Position numbers and translations under genes: made by a program. From assembly GCA_013398015.1 (NCBI GenBank), contig VZRR01013402.1, positions 954,360 to 1,018,359 of the forward strand: 64,000 nucleotides of DNA, in the 5' to 3' direction. This stretch comes from Oreocharis arfaki. Taxonomy: Eukaryota; Chordata; Aves; Passeriformes; Paramythiidae. How positions within the stretch are numbered: the first letter of the stretch is position 1; the number at the start of each line of letters is the position of its first letter. The notes below the pieces were generated by a model, which was not told where the DNA came from, did no database searches, and was given only the letters and a program-made list of their open reading frames with translations. Of the stretch, positions 21,901-34,580 are shown in pieces.

Positions 21901-24900
21901 GTCTTGGACATGCTTTAATTGCTTAAACCTAGTAATGTGAGCTCTTTTTGAAGAAGGTGTGACAAGTAAAAGACCAAGAAAATACACTTTTAATATGTGA
22001 TTCCTGGAGAACTTGAGATTCCTAACACTGCAGCAAATGTCTGGTCCCTCTGCTGCCTTTTCCTAGAAAAGGGAATCTGAATTTTTGCAGGTGAAAAACC
22101 AACAGACAAATAAAGGCCCCTAAAATAAGCTCTGATAGCAAAACTTTAACAAGATGAGTGGGGTTAATTTTCATGTTTTGTTTTAGTGGGCTGAGAACCC
22201 TGGTTTTCTTTGCAGAAAAAATAACATTTTGGGTTCAGCATATTTAATTTATATCCTAAATGTCACATGGACACATTGGTGGTATCTATCCATGGATTAT
22301 TACCACGGAATTTTTCTCTGATATTCATTTAAATCAGGCAGTTGGAGCTCATTACAGTTTGTCCACCAGTTGTTTTCATTGCATTCAGCTCAAACCAGCT
22401 TCTTTTTACATCGACTATCTTAATGGATGGAGCCTGCTTTTAAATTGTATCTCCACTCATCACAAACCTCTCAGAAAACTAATTGCTTTCTGAATGTTGC
22501 CTTGAAAATGGAAGCAGCAAGGAGAACTGAATTGGTACCGTTTCTCTGCTGCAGTTACCTTGCCAGGGTCAGGGAAGGTGAAGCTGGGAGGCTATATTAT
22601 GGCCGAGCCCGTCCCTAAACTGCTTCTAGAGTGCACTCAGCCAGCACGAGTGTTTCTTCCAGCGCAACCCGATGGCATGAACGCAGATGAGCCCTGATTG
22701 ACCGCCGGTCACTGTAACAGAAATGAGTTGTGTGCAAGAGCAGCCTGGAATTTGTGCTGTTTTCCTCATCAGAGGACAAATCATGAAAATTGCTCTTGTT
22801 GGAAGACAAGAATGCAGACAAAGAGCAGCCTCTGCTGGGGAGAAACTTCCTGTGCGTTTTGCAAATGCTGTCAATATCTATGGGGAAGCCAAAAGAAAAA
22901 AATCAAACAATTGGAAAGACAGGGATTTGGCTGATTGTGGTAGTGTATGCAAGCTTCAGGCTTGGGGGTGAGCCAGATGAGCTAAGAATATGCCTTCTGG
23001 TGCCAAAGTAAGCAATGGAGGCAACATTGCTCTAGGCTGGGGTGCTTAAGTATAGTTGTGATCGCAGACTTTTGGGGGAAACTACTAAAGTGAACAGAAT
23101 TGTGCTGATATGTGGCAGATCTGTAGCTGCCCCTGCACAACTTTCCCAGACAGATGTTCCCATTATAGAAGCACAGCGATACAACAGTGCATCACAGGTA
23201 AAAGTGCAACTTAAACCTCACATCTGTCTTCCTGATTCTTGTCTTCCTCTTGGAGATGCTTTCTCTGCCTCTCTGAGATAGGTGCAGTAGAGCCCACAGA
23301 GGAAAGACAAGGAGAAAAAATCAATTGTGCAGTAAATTAATCATGTCATGGAAAGAATGATCGCTCCGTTGTTTGTGTCTTGAAGCAGCTGATCTGAGTT
23401 CTGCTCTTGTCCAGCATCATATTTATCATGCTATACAGTGCATTTAGAAGCACTAAAAAGTGCTGACTGCTGAAATTAATGGGAATCCCCAACAGAGTCA
23501 ACCTGAATAAAAGGGAGATGCTGTATATAAATATTATGGGAAATATTTTAATGGCTCCTGCAATGAGGAAAAATTACTCTTCTTTTCCAAAGGGGGAAAT
23601 GTTTCTGGAGAATTTCCACTGTCAGCTGGCACTCCCAAGCACTTCAGTTTGGAAAATCAAAGCCTCTTATGTACTTTCTTACTCTCCTTTTGTTCTGCTT
23701 ACCAGAACTGTGTGTTTATTCAGTCTGTTGACTGAATGATATGTACATTAGCTGTAATGCACTAATACCCAAGCCCAGCTCTGGCCTGTACTGTGAAAAG
23801 AAAATGATAACATGATAACTGAGATGTTATTAGAGAAATTTTTGGCATTTGCAGTATGGCTCCTGAAGAGTGAGTGAGTTCTGCCCTCATGGCCAGGTAA
23901 ATGGGATATTTCTCATCAAAATCTGCCTGATTAGGATTTTGTACATTGTGCAGTATAACAGGGAGGCAGAAGATTCCTTTTTGCACCCTCTGCTGTGGCA
24001 GTCCTAAGGCATTCAATATTCCAGCTAGCTCTTCTCTTCCCTGATGGCCCCAACCCTTCACAACGGGACAGGGAAAGATAAAAACCATTCTCCTAGGCTT
24101 GTCTGGCCCAACCTAGTGTTCCCCCCTTGTAAGGTCAGAGAGGTCGGTGTCCAGTGCTCACCTACTGCTGACCTGTTAAAAAGTGTTGTTAAAGCAAACT
24201 GTGTTTAGTGTTTTGGGGCCTTTTTCCTCTGCTTTGGACTTGGAGAACAATCGTTTGTTAGTCCCTTTGAGCCAGCCTTCCCTGTAAAAGGAAACTGCTA
24301 AAAGAGAGACATTTTCTTCTTTCAGCCCACTCCCATGGCGGCAGTTTTTTGCATTTATTGCTTGTACCAGAAGTTGTCACCTTATGGTGTGATACCTTCA
24401 ACTACAAAAGCTGCTCCAGCTGGGTCCTTGGCACTGATGCCACAACAGAGCAAATTCCCTCATGTTTCATTTTATGATGTTTTGATGTGTGTTTTTTCAA
24501 ACAAACTTCTTTCAGCAAAAATTACATGCAGTAGGTACACACGCAGTACACATGCAGTAGCTGACCTACCACCATTTTCCTATATTTTTTTTTATCCCTG
24601 TGCTGCCAAATAATCTGCAGGTACACTATGTCCTCTGGAAAGGTACTGCACCCTGACTGACATTGTTGAAATCTAGCCTGCTAAATGCTAAATATTCTTC
24701 CTCTAACCCCATCCTCCGAAGTGCCTGCATCCATCCCTTTTAGCTTCATGCCATCTGAGGGCACTCTTCACCCCCCCCATCAGTACTGAGCACTGGGAAC
24801 GGGGCTGGACACGTTAGAACTTTAGAATCCCTTTCAGAGAAGAAAGGTCATTGGTGCAACTCCCACAGGTGGCGCTCAGCCCCATGAGGGCATTTTCACT

Positions 24901-27383
24901 GCTGAACGCAGATCCCACCCTGAGCTTCAGCAGAAGTGGAGAAGGTCTATCTGGACATGGTTCAGGAGAGGAGCTATCTGGAAGAGTAATACAAAAATAC
25001 ACAGGCTTTCTAAAATTAGTAGTTACATGAAAACACGAGTGAAAACATGAGTGAAAACACCAGTTGCCCTCTTTCATCCATTACCAATTTCTATCAGGGA
25101 TAAAGCTGCCAGCACGGTAGAAAGAAGAGAAAAATTGTACAGTGCTTGTGTTGGAATGGAAGTGAAGTGTGGGAGTAAAAAGTAAGAGTTATCCTACAGG
25201 GGCTACTTTTCCCACTGTGACTCTGTGATGCCTTGGGAAACACAGGGCTGGAGAGCAGAGCCTTGGCACTGGCTCTGGCCACAGAGTAGCACAGTGCTCA
25301 TTTCCCCCACCCCAAAGGCCCTTTCCATAGGGCTGTGCTTGAGGCACCTGGGCTCTCAGCTCATGATTCATGTGTCACCTCTGATATTTGTGGACCATTT
25401 GGTAGCCCGGTTTTGGTGCATCCAAACTTAGGGCCTACTGGCAATAGTTTGTTACAAATACTTTCTGTGGGTAATCTGATTTTTCTAGTTCTTCATACTG
25501 GGTATCTAAACCCAGGGGTGGTGACTCAGTGCAGGAATAATAAATCATGCTCCTGTTGGCTGTGTGAGTGTAATCTGGGGATTTTGCTTCTGGTGCAGGT
25601 ACTGCTACATGGGAACTCAAGACCAAGTGTTTCTAAAATCATTGAAGTCAGTCGTTTCAGGAAAGCCTTTCTCTGTACAAGACTTAGAATAGAAGAACTC
25701 ATATCATAAGAGGTTAGAGGGGCTGTTAGACCTGACTGTACATGTCAAGTACTAGCTCTAATATGAAATGTACAGGTGAGATCTTTTCTCAGGTCTTAGA
25801 GAAAAAGTGCAATTGCCCTGTGACTGCTAATAACAACAACAGCAAAATTACACATCAAATTAAAAATAAAGATACAAACAAGGCAGCTGAGTAGCTCTGA
25901 AAATTCTCAAGGGAAGTAGCTTGCTACATAATCTGGAAAAATAAAGCAGTGCACTATAAAGAGACTTGGGGTATATTAACTGTTTTCCTGAGACCCTGAG
26001 CAAACCAAGTGATGACCAGAGAACGAAGTACAGGAGCAGGGATTTCCAGACCTGTGGTCTCCTTGCCATGTCACTGCAGGTGTTGTTCACCAAGCCTACT
26101 TTTTCAGAAGGGATTGGCACATTCTGGAAGCTGCTGAAGCTGCACTTAAGACATTTCAATCCTTTTCAGTGAAGCAGGGGCTTGTCCTCGGTGCTGACCT
26201 GTGACCTGGCTGCAGGGGCCTTGCTGAGAGCCAGTGAATAGCAGACAGGGATGAGATGGAGTAATTATGGTGGGTGAATGGGGAAAATAAAGATGGACCC
26301 CTTTCTTCTTTTATCTCAAATAGAGGAGCTAATTTAGGGAACCTTTCCAACAAAAGCTCACAGTGACCCAAATCCTTCCCCCTTTGACTCAGTGGGGACA
26401 AAGCCAGGCTCAGAAGCAATAGGTTAGATGGACACTTAAGAGGCTCCGGGTGATGAGTGCGGGTGGACCCTGGCAGTGCCGGCACGGGCCTGCGAAGCTC
26501 TGCTGGGGGCTCTGGGTGACCCCAGGAGCCCTGTGGCTCTTGGGACCTGCCAGAGTCTCTCTGCAGCGAGAGGAAATCAATTGAAAGAGACTCTTGACCT
26601 TCTTCATTCTTCTACCAGCCCTTACTTCTTGTATCCTGTCACTTCACTTAGGCTTTGTGCTGGTAGTGTTCCAGGAAATGGATGATTTTGTTTTGATTTG
26701 AGTGAGTATAGCATGTCCCTGTGTGACTCATGAGGGTGACAAGGTTTTTGTGGTAACTGCTTGAAGCTCTTAGCTGCAAGCTAATAAATACCTTGTGCTA
26801 CTTAGGGGTTCAAGATCTGTGCTGATTGGTGTATTTTCCTCCATTACCTTCCCTGTTCCTATTGTGTCTGTGTCTCGCTGTGGTGCTTCAAATCCATGTA
26901 AAAAGAGGAAGGTAGGCTGTTTTCTCTGATAAAGTTCACCTGTAAATTGGTCCTAATTCCTGCTGTGGAAAACACTGTCGATGCTGTTGATTTGAAAAAT
27001 TTCTTGTTTGTAGAGAAAAACATCTGTTTTAAGCCTCAGAGATAGGTCAGCGTGTTGTCATTCCCAGTCCCAAAAACCTACCAGTTGCCAGAGTGCTCAG
27101 AAAATGTCCATCTTGCAGAAAAATTGTGAAGAGCCCTAGGCCTACCTTTGCCACTTTGTTGAGCTGAACAGCAGGAAATCATGAGCAGACAAAATAAGTG
27201 AGGTTTTACACCACTACCTGCAGAGATGCTGCTGTCTGGTCAAACAGCTGCATCCCTTGTTGTTTCTTGGTGACTCCTACGCAGAGCACAGCACCCAGAG
27301 GAAGGATGCTCTGCAGAGGCGGCTGTTTCTCAGTAGTACTGTCTCAAGGTGAAATACTCTCAGCCTCTCCTGACTTTGGGCAG
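15916..27383. other. Intergenic region between BVES and LIN28B, proximal part
   Basis: About 11.5 kb of mostly AT-rich unique sequence without a supported gene. Open frames reach about 116 codons but show no family resemblance, splice consistency or codon signal. G8 (17455-17462) and C8 (near 24772) homopolymers occur. A 12-bp unit repeated three times at 25028-25063 is listed separately. Confidence 0.7.
25028..25063. repeat. 12-bp tandem repeat, three copies
   Basis: Three head-to-tail units of TGAAAACAYGAG, the last ending CCAG. There is one transition difference between the first two units and two changes in the third. Confidence 0.85.
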
Positions 27384-28485
27384 TGTGGTGTGTTGACCCA
27401 GCTAGACACCAGGTGTCCACCAAAGCTATTACTCCCTCCTCAGCTGGACAGGTGAGAGAAAATGTAATGAAAGACTCATGGGTCAAGGTAAGAACAGGGA
27501 GAGATCAATCTCCAGTCACTGTCATGGGCAAAACAAACTCTGCTTGGGGAAGCTGGCATAATTTACTACCAATCAAATCAGAGGAGGGTAATGAGAAATA
27601 AAACCTAAAAACAACTTCCCCATTACCCCTCTTCCCCACACTCCCACCCCTGCACTCCTCCCCTTCTTTATGAGCTTAGTTTTATTCCCAAAATCTCTCT
27701 TTCCTGCCAGCAGTGCAGGGGAATGGGCATTGTGGATTGTGGTGGGTTCATCACAGGTTGTCTCTGCTCCTCCTTTCTCCTCAGGGAAAGGACTCCTCAC
27801 ACTCTTCCCCTGGTCCAGGGTGGTGTCCCTCCCATGGAAGACAGTCCTTCATAAACTTCTTCAGTGAAGTGAGTCCTTCTCACAGGCTGCAGTTGTTCAT
27901 GAACTGCTCCAGTGTGGGTCCCTTCCACAGGGTGCAGACCTTCAGGAACAGAGTCCTCCAGTGTGGGTCCTCCATGGGGTCCCAGGTCCTGACAGCAAAC
28001 CTGCTCCAGCATGGGCTTCTTTCTCCATGGGGCCACAAGTCCTGCCAGAAGCCTGCTCCAGTGTGGGCTTCTCATGGGGTCACAGCCTCCTCTCAGCATC
28101 CACCTGCGCCCCCATGGACTTCCATGGGCTGGGGTGGCACAGCTGCTTCATCATGGTCTTCACCAAGGGCTGCAGGAGAATGTCTGCTCCAGCCCTGAAG
28201 AACCTCCCCCTCCTTTTTCACTGACATTGGTGTCTGCAGAGCTCTTTCTCTCACGTGTCTCACTCCTTTTTTCACCTGAATTTGTGAAGACTGCTTTTCC
28301 CTTTCTAAAATCTGTTATCCCACAGGTACCACCATCACTGGGCTCAGCCTTGGCCAGCAGCAGGTCTGCCTTGGAGCCAGCTGGTGTTGGTTTTGTGAGA
28401 CATGGGGGAAACTTACAGCATCTCCTCACAGAAAACACCCCTGTAACCCCTCCCTGCCCCCTAAACCTTGCCAGCAAACCCAATA
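27384..28485 (-). mobile_element. Avian LTR-type repeat (solo-LTR-like, ERV class), 1.1 kb
   Basis: This block has the features of a repeat family I recognise from bird genomes. The left edge is TGTGGTGTGTTGACCCAGCT. It is followed by a GAAATAAAACC region and a series of degenerate 'ctgctccagtgtgggt...ccatgggg' units (27900-28080). The right edge is AACCTTGCCAGCAAACCCAA. It is flanked by the same 7 bases, TGGGCAG, at 27377-27383 and 28486-28492, which look like a target-site duplication. No gag, pol or env remains, so it is best read as a solo LTR or non-autonomous element. The strand is assigned from memory of the family's usual orientation and is uncertain, as is the family name. Open frames inside are repeat-derived. 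Confidence 0.72.
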
Positions 28486-28737
28486 TGGGCAGGGGAACAA
28501 GGCTGTAGCTTTTAGTATTCAGGTCAGTTCACGACCATCACTTTTTCATGAGCCATCAGGAGAAACAACCCCAATCCCTGATCTAAAAATGGAGCATTAC
28601 TGAAACAGATGGAAGGGTACTTGAGCCTACTGCTGCTCTTTGAAGCCCCCTAATAGGCTGTCCCCAAACTCCAGGACCTGCCACTAATCCTATTTTTTCC
28701 AGATTCTTTGGTCAGAGGGGCTAGCAAACCTTGCCCT

Positions 28738-28785
28738 CTTTTTTCCCTTTCTTTTCTTTCCTTTCCTTTTTTTTTTTTTTTTTTT
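28738..28785. repeat. Polypyrimidine tract ending in T19
   Basis: A CTTT-rich pyrimidine stretch ends in an uninterrupted run of 19 T at 28767-28785. No transposon body precedes it on either strand that I recognise, so it is a simple repeat. Confidence 0.9.
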
Positions 28786-30662
28786 AAATCACCTGGTGCT
28801 GAAACCGTATGTCTGTTCCTGCAGTTCTTTTGCTTTAATGCCCCTTGGCTTTTGCTGACAGAAAAACAGATCCTAGGGCTCAGGGACTGCTGGTGTGGTG
28901 CTTGTGCCTGTCCCCTTCACCCTCCCACACTGCTGCAGCCAAGCAGAGGGTCTCCGTGGGGGCAGCCTCTGCTCCTCTCTGCGCAGCTTTGTGCAAGACA
29001 GATGCTTTTCAGAAACTCTCAGGCTTGAAACTCCAGAGAAGTTACGGTTCAGCAGGCTTGACTGTGACTTTTTGTCACAGCTGTCAGTGTAGGTCAAGGA
29101 GAGATGAAAGAAACGGGGGCTGAATGGAAAGCAACTTGCTGCGCTTCAAGCCCCCACCCTTGCTGTGCTGCCTTGGGGGAGAAACGGCATTGCTGCTTTC
29201 TTTCATAGGCAGCTCCCAAAATGCTTCCAAATTTAACTTATTATACATTATTCCAGTAACTTTCAGCCAGTATTTCCCAAAATGTCTGCTTAGTCTGATT
29301 ACCTCAAATATTTTGGATGCTCCAACCAAAGTAGGTTTGGTTGTTTGATAGAGTTTTTTATTATTTTGTTTGATTTGGTTTTGGTGGAGCATTTTTAGCT
29401 AATTGCTTTAAAGAACCCAGCACATGATAATCCCACACATTTCTAAAAGGGAAAGAAGACAAAAGAACTAGTTTTCTAGGACACTGAAGACCAACACTGG
29501 CAGCTCAGCAAGGCTGATTTTAAAGCCAGAGCTGATATGCTATCCCAGCATAGAAGTTAAAGGATTCTGAATGAGGCAAGTAGCAAGTTTCTCAAAATGA
29601 CGATAAAGGAGGAGGCAATTCTACATGTAAAAAAGAAAGGAAAAAAGATATTGGGTCTTGTCAATCATTTTAAAAACTAAAAAAAAAGAGGGTTGAATTT
29701 CCTTATTGGTGCACATAGGACTTTTCACTATAGTGGACAAAGAGCTGGAAGCTGAAGCCAGTGGAACTGGAAATGAGGCACTACTTGTTAGCAGCAGGTG
29801 ACTAAAACAAGCTTTCATAGAGCAGAGCATCTCTTTTTTTTCTCAAAAGAATTCAGGCCTGATCTGAAGACCAATTAGAAAATATGCTTAAAGCACCCAA
29901 GCAAACGTGGCTCCAGTTAAAGCTGAGTGCTAAAATTCAATGCCATAGTAACTTCCCTGAATTTAATAGCCTGTGCCATCCAGCAGGTCAAGCTGGATAA
30001 ACAGCGGGTACTTCCTGGCTTGCAATCTTGGATTATCTGGAAATAAATGGGTTGTAAGCATCTAAACCCGGGTGGATACCTAAGCTCAGTGCTCGTCATT
30101 CTTTCTGCCTTCTTCTGGCTGGCCCAATGTTAGTAACACCACCAGTCCATCTTTGTTGGTTTATGAACTGTTTGGCTGCTCCAGCCCTGAATATCTAGGC
30201 TAAGAGTTGCACAGCAAGTAATACCCGGGGCCAAGTATTGAACAGCCAGCAAACAAAAATCGACCAGCTGCATGTTAACTGAGCATCAGCAGCCTGAAAA
30301 GGCGCCCAGGGCTCCATGGCAGCTACTCTGCAATCATGCAGTGGCCAATGACTGCAAAAAACAGTAACTGGTGCAGAGTAACCTGCTCTTGAGGCGACTG
30401 GTCATCCTAGAGGTCAACAGCATTGCAGGCAGCAGATGACACTGGAAACAGCAGAGCAATTTGCCAAAATGGTGTTTACATTAATTAATCAGGACATCAC
30501 CTAAATTATACTAATATCACGAGGAGGACATCCACAGAATGAATTCCCTCCTGTCCACTGCCGAGTGTCTTCCTGGGCAAACATACAGGAAGTGCGAGAG
30601 CTAATTATGTAAACAACTTGAAAGTACGTGAAATTATTTGCATCTTGGATATTTTTGTTATC

Positions 30663-30754
30663 GAGGAAAAGTTGTGTTGAGGGAAGGAGATAGGTGTTGT
30701 TGAGGAAAAAGTTGTGGTTGAGGAAAAGTTGTGGTGTTGAGGGAAGGAGATAGG
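30663..30754. repeat. Imperfect local tandem repeat
   Basis: The unit GAGGAAAAGTTGTG occurs three times (from 30663, 30702 and 30720). The longer extension GTTGAGGGAAGGAGATAGG is present in the first and last copies. The pattern suggests a small duplication followed by a partial one. Confidence 0.85.
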
Positions 30755-32617
30755 CTCAGCATACCTATCATAAATTATGAGTAATTTTGAAATGAATGGC
30801 TTGTGTAAACAGCTCCTGGTGCCAACAGATTGCAAGAAAAATGCAATTCTTTCAAAAATAGCTACATTTGCTTTGGCACTTAGGGTTACAGAAAGGCTGG
30901 AGATGACTTGGAAGCATGTGTCCCAGGACCCACAGAACAGGGAATAAAATAAACATGCTACTTTTATTGTTATTTCAAAAGGCTTCTGTGATTTTGATGT
31001 TACTCTATTGACAAATTTAGAAGGTTTCAGCCCAAGGATTTCTTCCTGTTAGCACAGAGCACTGTTGCTGTTAATGCTGCGTGGCAGTGACCACTTCTCT
31101 GCAAGGTTAGGAAGGGGGGCCTTGGCTTGCAGCAGTGGATTTAAGTACTGCTGATGATCTCCTTTGCCTAATGCACAAGACAAGGCTTCCTGTCTATAAC
31201 GTGAAGACAATAGTTCTAAACTGTCCTGGGGCAGCTGCTGAAAGGATAAAAATGCTGACTTTTAGTGGTTCTGGGAAGGAGGGCTGCACATCTGGGAAGC
31301 GAGATAGGAAGAATTAGGTGTTGTTCTTCCAGGTGCTTTGGTTTCAGCCAACATTAGACACTGCTGCAGAGGAGGTATCTCCATTTCACTCGTTCCAAGG
31401 GCTTCCTACATCTGTGCATGGCCAGAGCTGCTCGCAGCTCCCCAAGGCGGCTTTTTCCTGCCTGTGTCACCTTGCAGCGTGTTCCAGGAGTCAGATTGTG
31501 GCATGGCCAAGGTGTCTCCTCCCATTCCCTAAAACACTGGGGTCAGGCTGGCCAGGAGCACGTGCAAGCACCTGGTGTGAACTGTGTTCTTCACAGAGCA
31601 CTTGTCAGATGCTTTTAAGAAAGCCTCACTCCTCATGACTGACACAAGAAGTGGGACACATGGAGGATCTTAGCAAAGAGGATTCATAGTCACCTCTGCC
31701 ACATTCCAGGAGAGTGATGAAACCATTTGGCTTCAGGTTGGGAGTGAGGTGGGGACATGACTGGATGTGATTGGACATGTGATTGGGACACATCTTCATA
31801 GCTCACTCTTTTTTGAGGACATATATTAGAGAGGTGAGGTGAGGGGAAGCAAAAGGAAGTTTTCCGTGACTAGAAGAGTAGTAGATAGTAACCCTTTCAT
31901 GCAGGTGTTTGCACAAATAGAAAAAAAATATGTTCCCCATTGTATTAGTAGAGATTGTTAAATTTTGCTGTTAATCACCTGCATGTAGAACCCTCTGTGG
32001 AAACAGAGCCACTGGAGCTGGCATATACAAGTCCTCAAATATTTTAATACAGAATGATGAGCTAATGCTATCCAAGTCACTAATAACACTTTATGTAATT
32101 CAGAGAAGGAATTTCCAGGTAATGAAAAATGACAGCACTGCCCTTTCTAGAAAGAAATCCCTCTTCAATGAAGTTTAAATTAGCATGAAATAGATATATG
32201 CAAGCTTACAGATTATGGAAGAAGTAATAAAGATGGGATGAGGCTTAAAATACCAAAAGCTTTGCAGCCCAGAGAATAACCTAAAATGTCTAAATGTCTG
32301 ATAGCTTTAATGTCCAGTGTATTCTCACAGAGAGTAAGTACCAAAAGCTATAATATAGCAACTTAATTCCAAAAGCTGAATAGGTTTTGGGGTACAATTT
32401 CTGCAGCACTGAAAGTACGACCTAGGTATGAATTAATAACTTATTCCTCCCTCCCCCCAACAACAGCTTATATAACTAAAATTATTTTTCTGAAGGTAAT
32501 ATCCCAAAACTAAGTGAGCATAGGTGCAAAAGAAAACTCCCCAGTGATATGCAGTGTGGTTTTGCCATGCAAATAAAGCAAATCTCAAAGGCCCACTGTA
32601 AATGCCAACGTTATATG

Positions 32618-32623
32618 TTTTAT
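32618..32623 (-). terminator. Candidate distal LIN28B poly(A) signal
   Basis: AATAAA on the - strand (TTTATT here), followed downstream by a GT-bearing stretch (GTTGG, GTGGG). It would give a 3' UTR of about 4.7 kb. Confidence 0.5.
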
Positions 32624-32755
32624 TTTTAATCAAGTAATTCTTTTAAACCTCACAATATCCATGACTGACAGGAAAAAAAAGACATTAGGCATGAAATGAG
32701 AATATAAAATACACGATATGTAGAAAGGCAATCAGTGCTTTAGTCTCTCAAGACA

Positions 32756-32762
32756 GTAAACA
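32756..32762 (-). promoter_or_regulatory. miR-30 seed match, 7-mer
   Basis: GTAAACA on the + strand is TGTTTAC in the mRNA, a 7-mer-m8 match. It is used only if the distal poly(A) signal is chosen. Confidence 0.35.
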
Positions 32763-32831
32763 GGTGAAATGACCTTCAAAACTTCAACTCACGGCTTTTT
32801 TCTTACAACATAAAATTCAAGTGATTTTTCT

Positions 32832-32837
32832 TTTATT
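32832..32837 (-). terminator. Candidate proximal LIN28B poly(A) signal
   Basis: AATAAA on the - strand, followed downstream by a T-rich TTTTATGTTGT segment. It would give a 3' UTR of about 4.5 kb, keeping all let-7 sites but losing the miR-30 match at 32756. Confidence 0.5.
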
Positions 32838-32844
32838 TCACCTT

Positions 32845-32851
32845 GTAAACA
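32845..32851 (-). promoter_or_regulatory. miR-30 seed match, 8-mer
   Basis: TGTAAACA (32844-32851) on the + strand reads TGTTTACA in the mRNA. It lies a few bases before the proximal AATAAA in transcript order. Confidence 0.4.
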
Positions 32852-33063
32852 ACATACAAGTCAAAATGGACAATGAGGTAATCTATACTACAGAAGATAA
32901 TTTAAAAACACTAGATAAGACACAGTATTAAAGACATATAGAAATCAGTGTTCACTTTGGTCTCTAGTATGGTTATTGTTATTATTATCACAGGCAACAC
33001 ATACTAGTTTAAGTCAGTCTGGTGATGTTTGTCAGACAGTTGTTGCTTAACTTAGTAATCCAA

Positions 33064-33070
33064 GAGGTAG
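33064..33070 (-). promoter_or_regulatory. let-7 seed match, 7-mer-m8
   Basis: GAGGTAG on the + strand is CTACCTC in the LIN28B mRNA. The base opposite miRNA position 1 is T, so this is a 7-mer. Confidence 0.6.
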
Positions 33071-33689
33071 TCAAAACCATTGTCCTTTGTAAAGATGGTT
33101 GCTCATACATTTGGTTCAACGACAAGGGTAGCAAATACCTTGCTACTTTTCAACATTCTCAGAAAAATGCTGCCACAGCTGCTGATACACAGCTCCGGTT
33201 TATATCAAAAAGAGAAGTGTGTGTTCATAGATCAACCTCTTGTTATCAGTCAACAGTTGTAACAGGGGTAACACAACCACTGGATCTTAAAGAGGCTGTT
33301 GATAAACTAAGCAAAATAAGATTGATGCATTTAACAAGGCTCTGCTTGTTTCTAAAACAATACTCAAATCTCATTAAGACTTCTAGGAAATTAAAATCAG
33401 TGCATCTGCACATGTACATTTCTTCCCAATTACTTTTATATCTAGCACAGGGGAATACATATATATTTTTTATGATAAACATTTCTTACAGATAAATTAA
33501 TTAAATTAAATTTAAGACTCAATGCGATTTCCCATGTTCTTTTATAATTCTTCTTACAAAGAATGGTACAAGATCTATAAGCACTTTTTTTATGGGTTCT
33601 ATTAACAAAACTAAGTGTGACCAAGCAGGAACTCCAGGATAACACTGGTGCAGAATAAAATGGCTGAAAAAGGCAGCCTGCAATGGGAG

Positions 33690-33696
33690 GAGGTAG
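33690..33696 (-). promoter_or_regulatory. let-7 seed match, 7-mer-m8
   Basis: GAGGTAG here is CTACCTC in the mRNA, flanked by C rather than A at position 1. Confidence 0.6.
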
Positions 33697-34580
33697 GATC
33701 CAAATATGGTGTTTGGCACTCCCCGAAAGCTGGCTAAAGGCAAAATATTGCAAATGGTATTACAATGCCAGAGTTACCATTAACTGCAGCAAAAAGTTAT
33801 TTGGCTCTTCCTCCAAATTCAAGTCTTCCTCATAGCCTAGCTTTTGTAGCATGTAATTAAATATCGTGACCTCTCCTTGGGGAAGAGTAAAAAATACCTC
33901 ACAATATCCCTTACAATTAAATCACATTGAGTATTTTAAGGCGGGGGAAGGGGAGGGGGAGAGATTCTTGCTCCAGTTTAACCTTATCTCCACCATTGTT
34001 AGGAGAAAAAAACATCTGTCTGAGCAGATAGTTGAACTATTTCTACTCAAACGAGTTTTATTGTGGAGCGCTCTGGCAAGGACAGGCTGGTGAATAGGGG
34101 GAAATTTAGCCTGAGCGAGCGCTGCCGAATGTTAATTTTGTCCTTAGACATGAAGGAAGAATCCCAAACTCAGTCTGTGCCTCCTCCTTTAAAAGGTTCT
34201 TAGCTTATTTGGAGCAGCCTATTGAAGGAGTATACCTAGATTTTTTTCCTACTGCAGCCCAGTGCTAAGTAGTTCCCTGCTGCAGCCTATGCTGCTACAT
34301 GTTTATCCTAGGCATTTACATTTTTGTCTCTTCTGGAGCTGTATTTATTTCTGTGAACAGCGCCCATAATCCTCTGGACAGAAAAACAAAAACTTTCAAA
34401 GAAATGTTTGGAAAGGTCTCGTAATTTCAAATGGATGCTTCATCTTAAAAAGTATTTACCATAACGTCTGCAGTGGTGAACTAACAGTTACGTATTTAGT
34501 ACAGATAAAAGGTATGTACCATAGATCAACAGCCACCTTTAAGGCCAGAGCAGCACAAAGGTGTGTTCATGCAGTAGATA

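Larger units (their letters stand above)
28493..32595. other. Intergenic region, distal part
   Basis: About 4.1 kb with no supported gene. It contains a pyrimidine tract (28738-28785) and a local tandem duplication (30663-30754), and otherwise unique sequence. The 29880-30620 stretch has balanced composition and few homopolymers, but I see no definite element. Confidence 0.65.

Noticed and set aside
22723..22971. Open frame containing MKIALVGRQ
   Set aside because: The start resembles formyltetrahydrofolate dehydrogenase N-termini for only about seven residues, then diverges completely. There are no neighbouring exons.
24814..25090. Possible CR1 fragment
   Set aside because: A few phrases recall CR1, but neither the 3' tail nor a continuous match could be traced.
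27713..28508. Overlapping 100-165-codon frames on both strands
   Set aside because: They fall in the LTR-like repeat, whose repeated GC-rich units keep several frames open at once. No retroviral gene is present.
33022..33495. 157-codon open frame on the + strand
   Set aside because: It lies antisense in the LIN28B 3' UTR, begins at GTG/ATG without supporting splice or family signal, and its sequence resembles no protein I know. In AT-rich conserved UTR sequence a chance frame is more likely.
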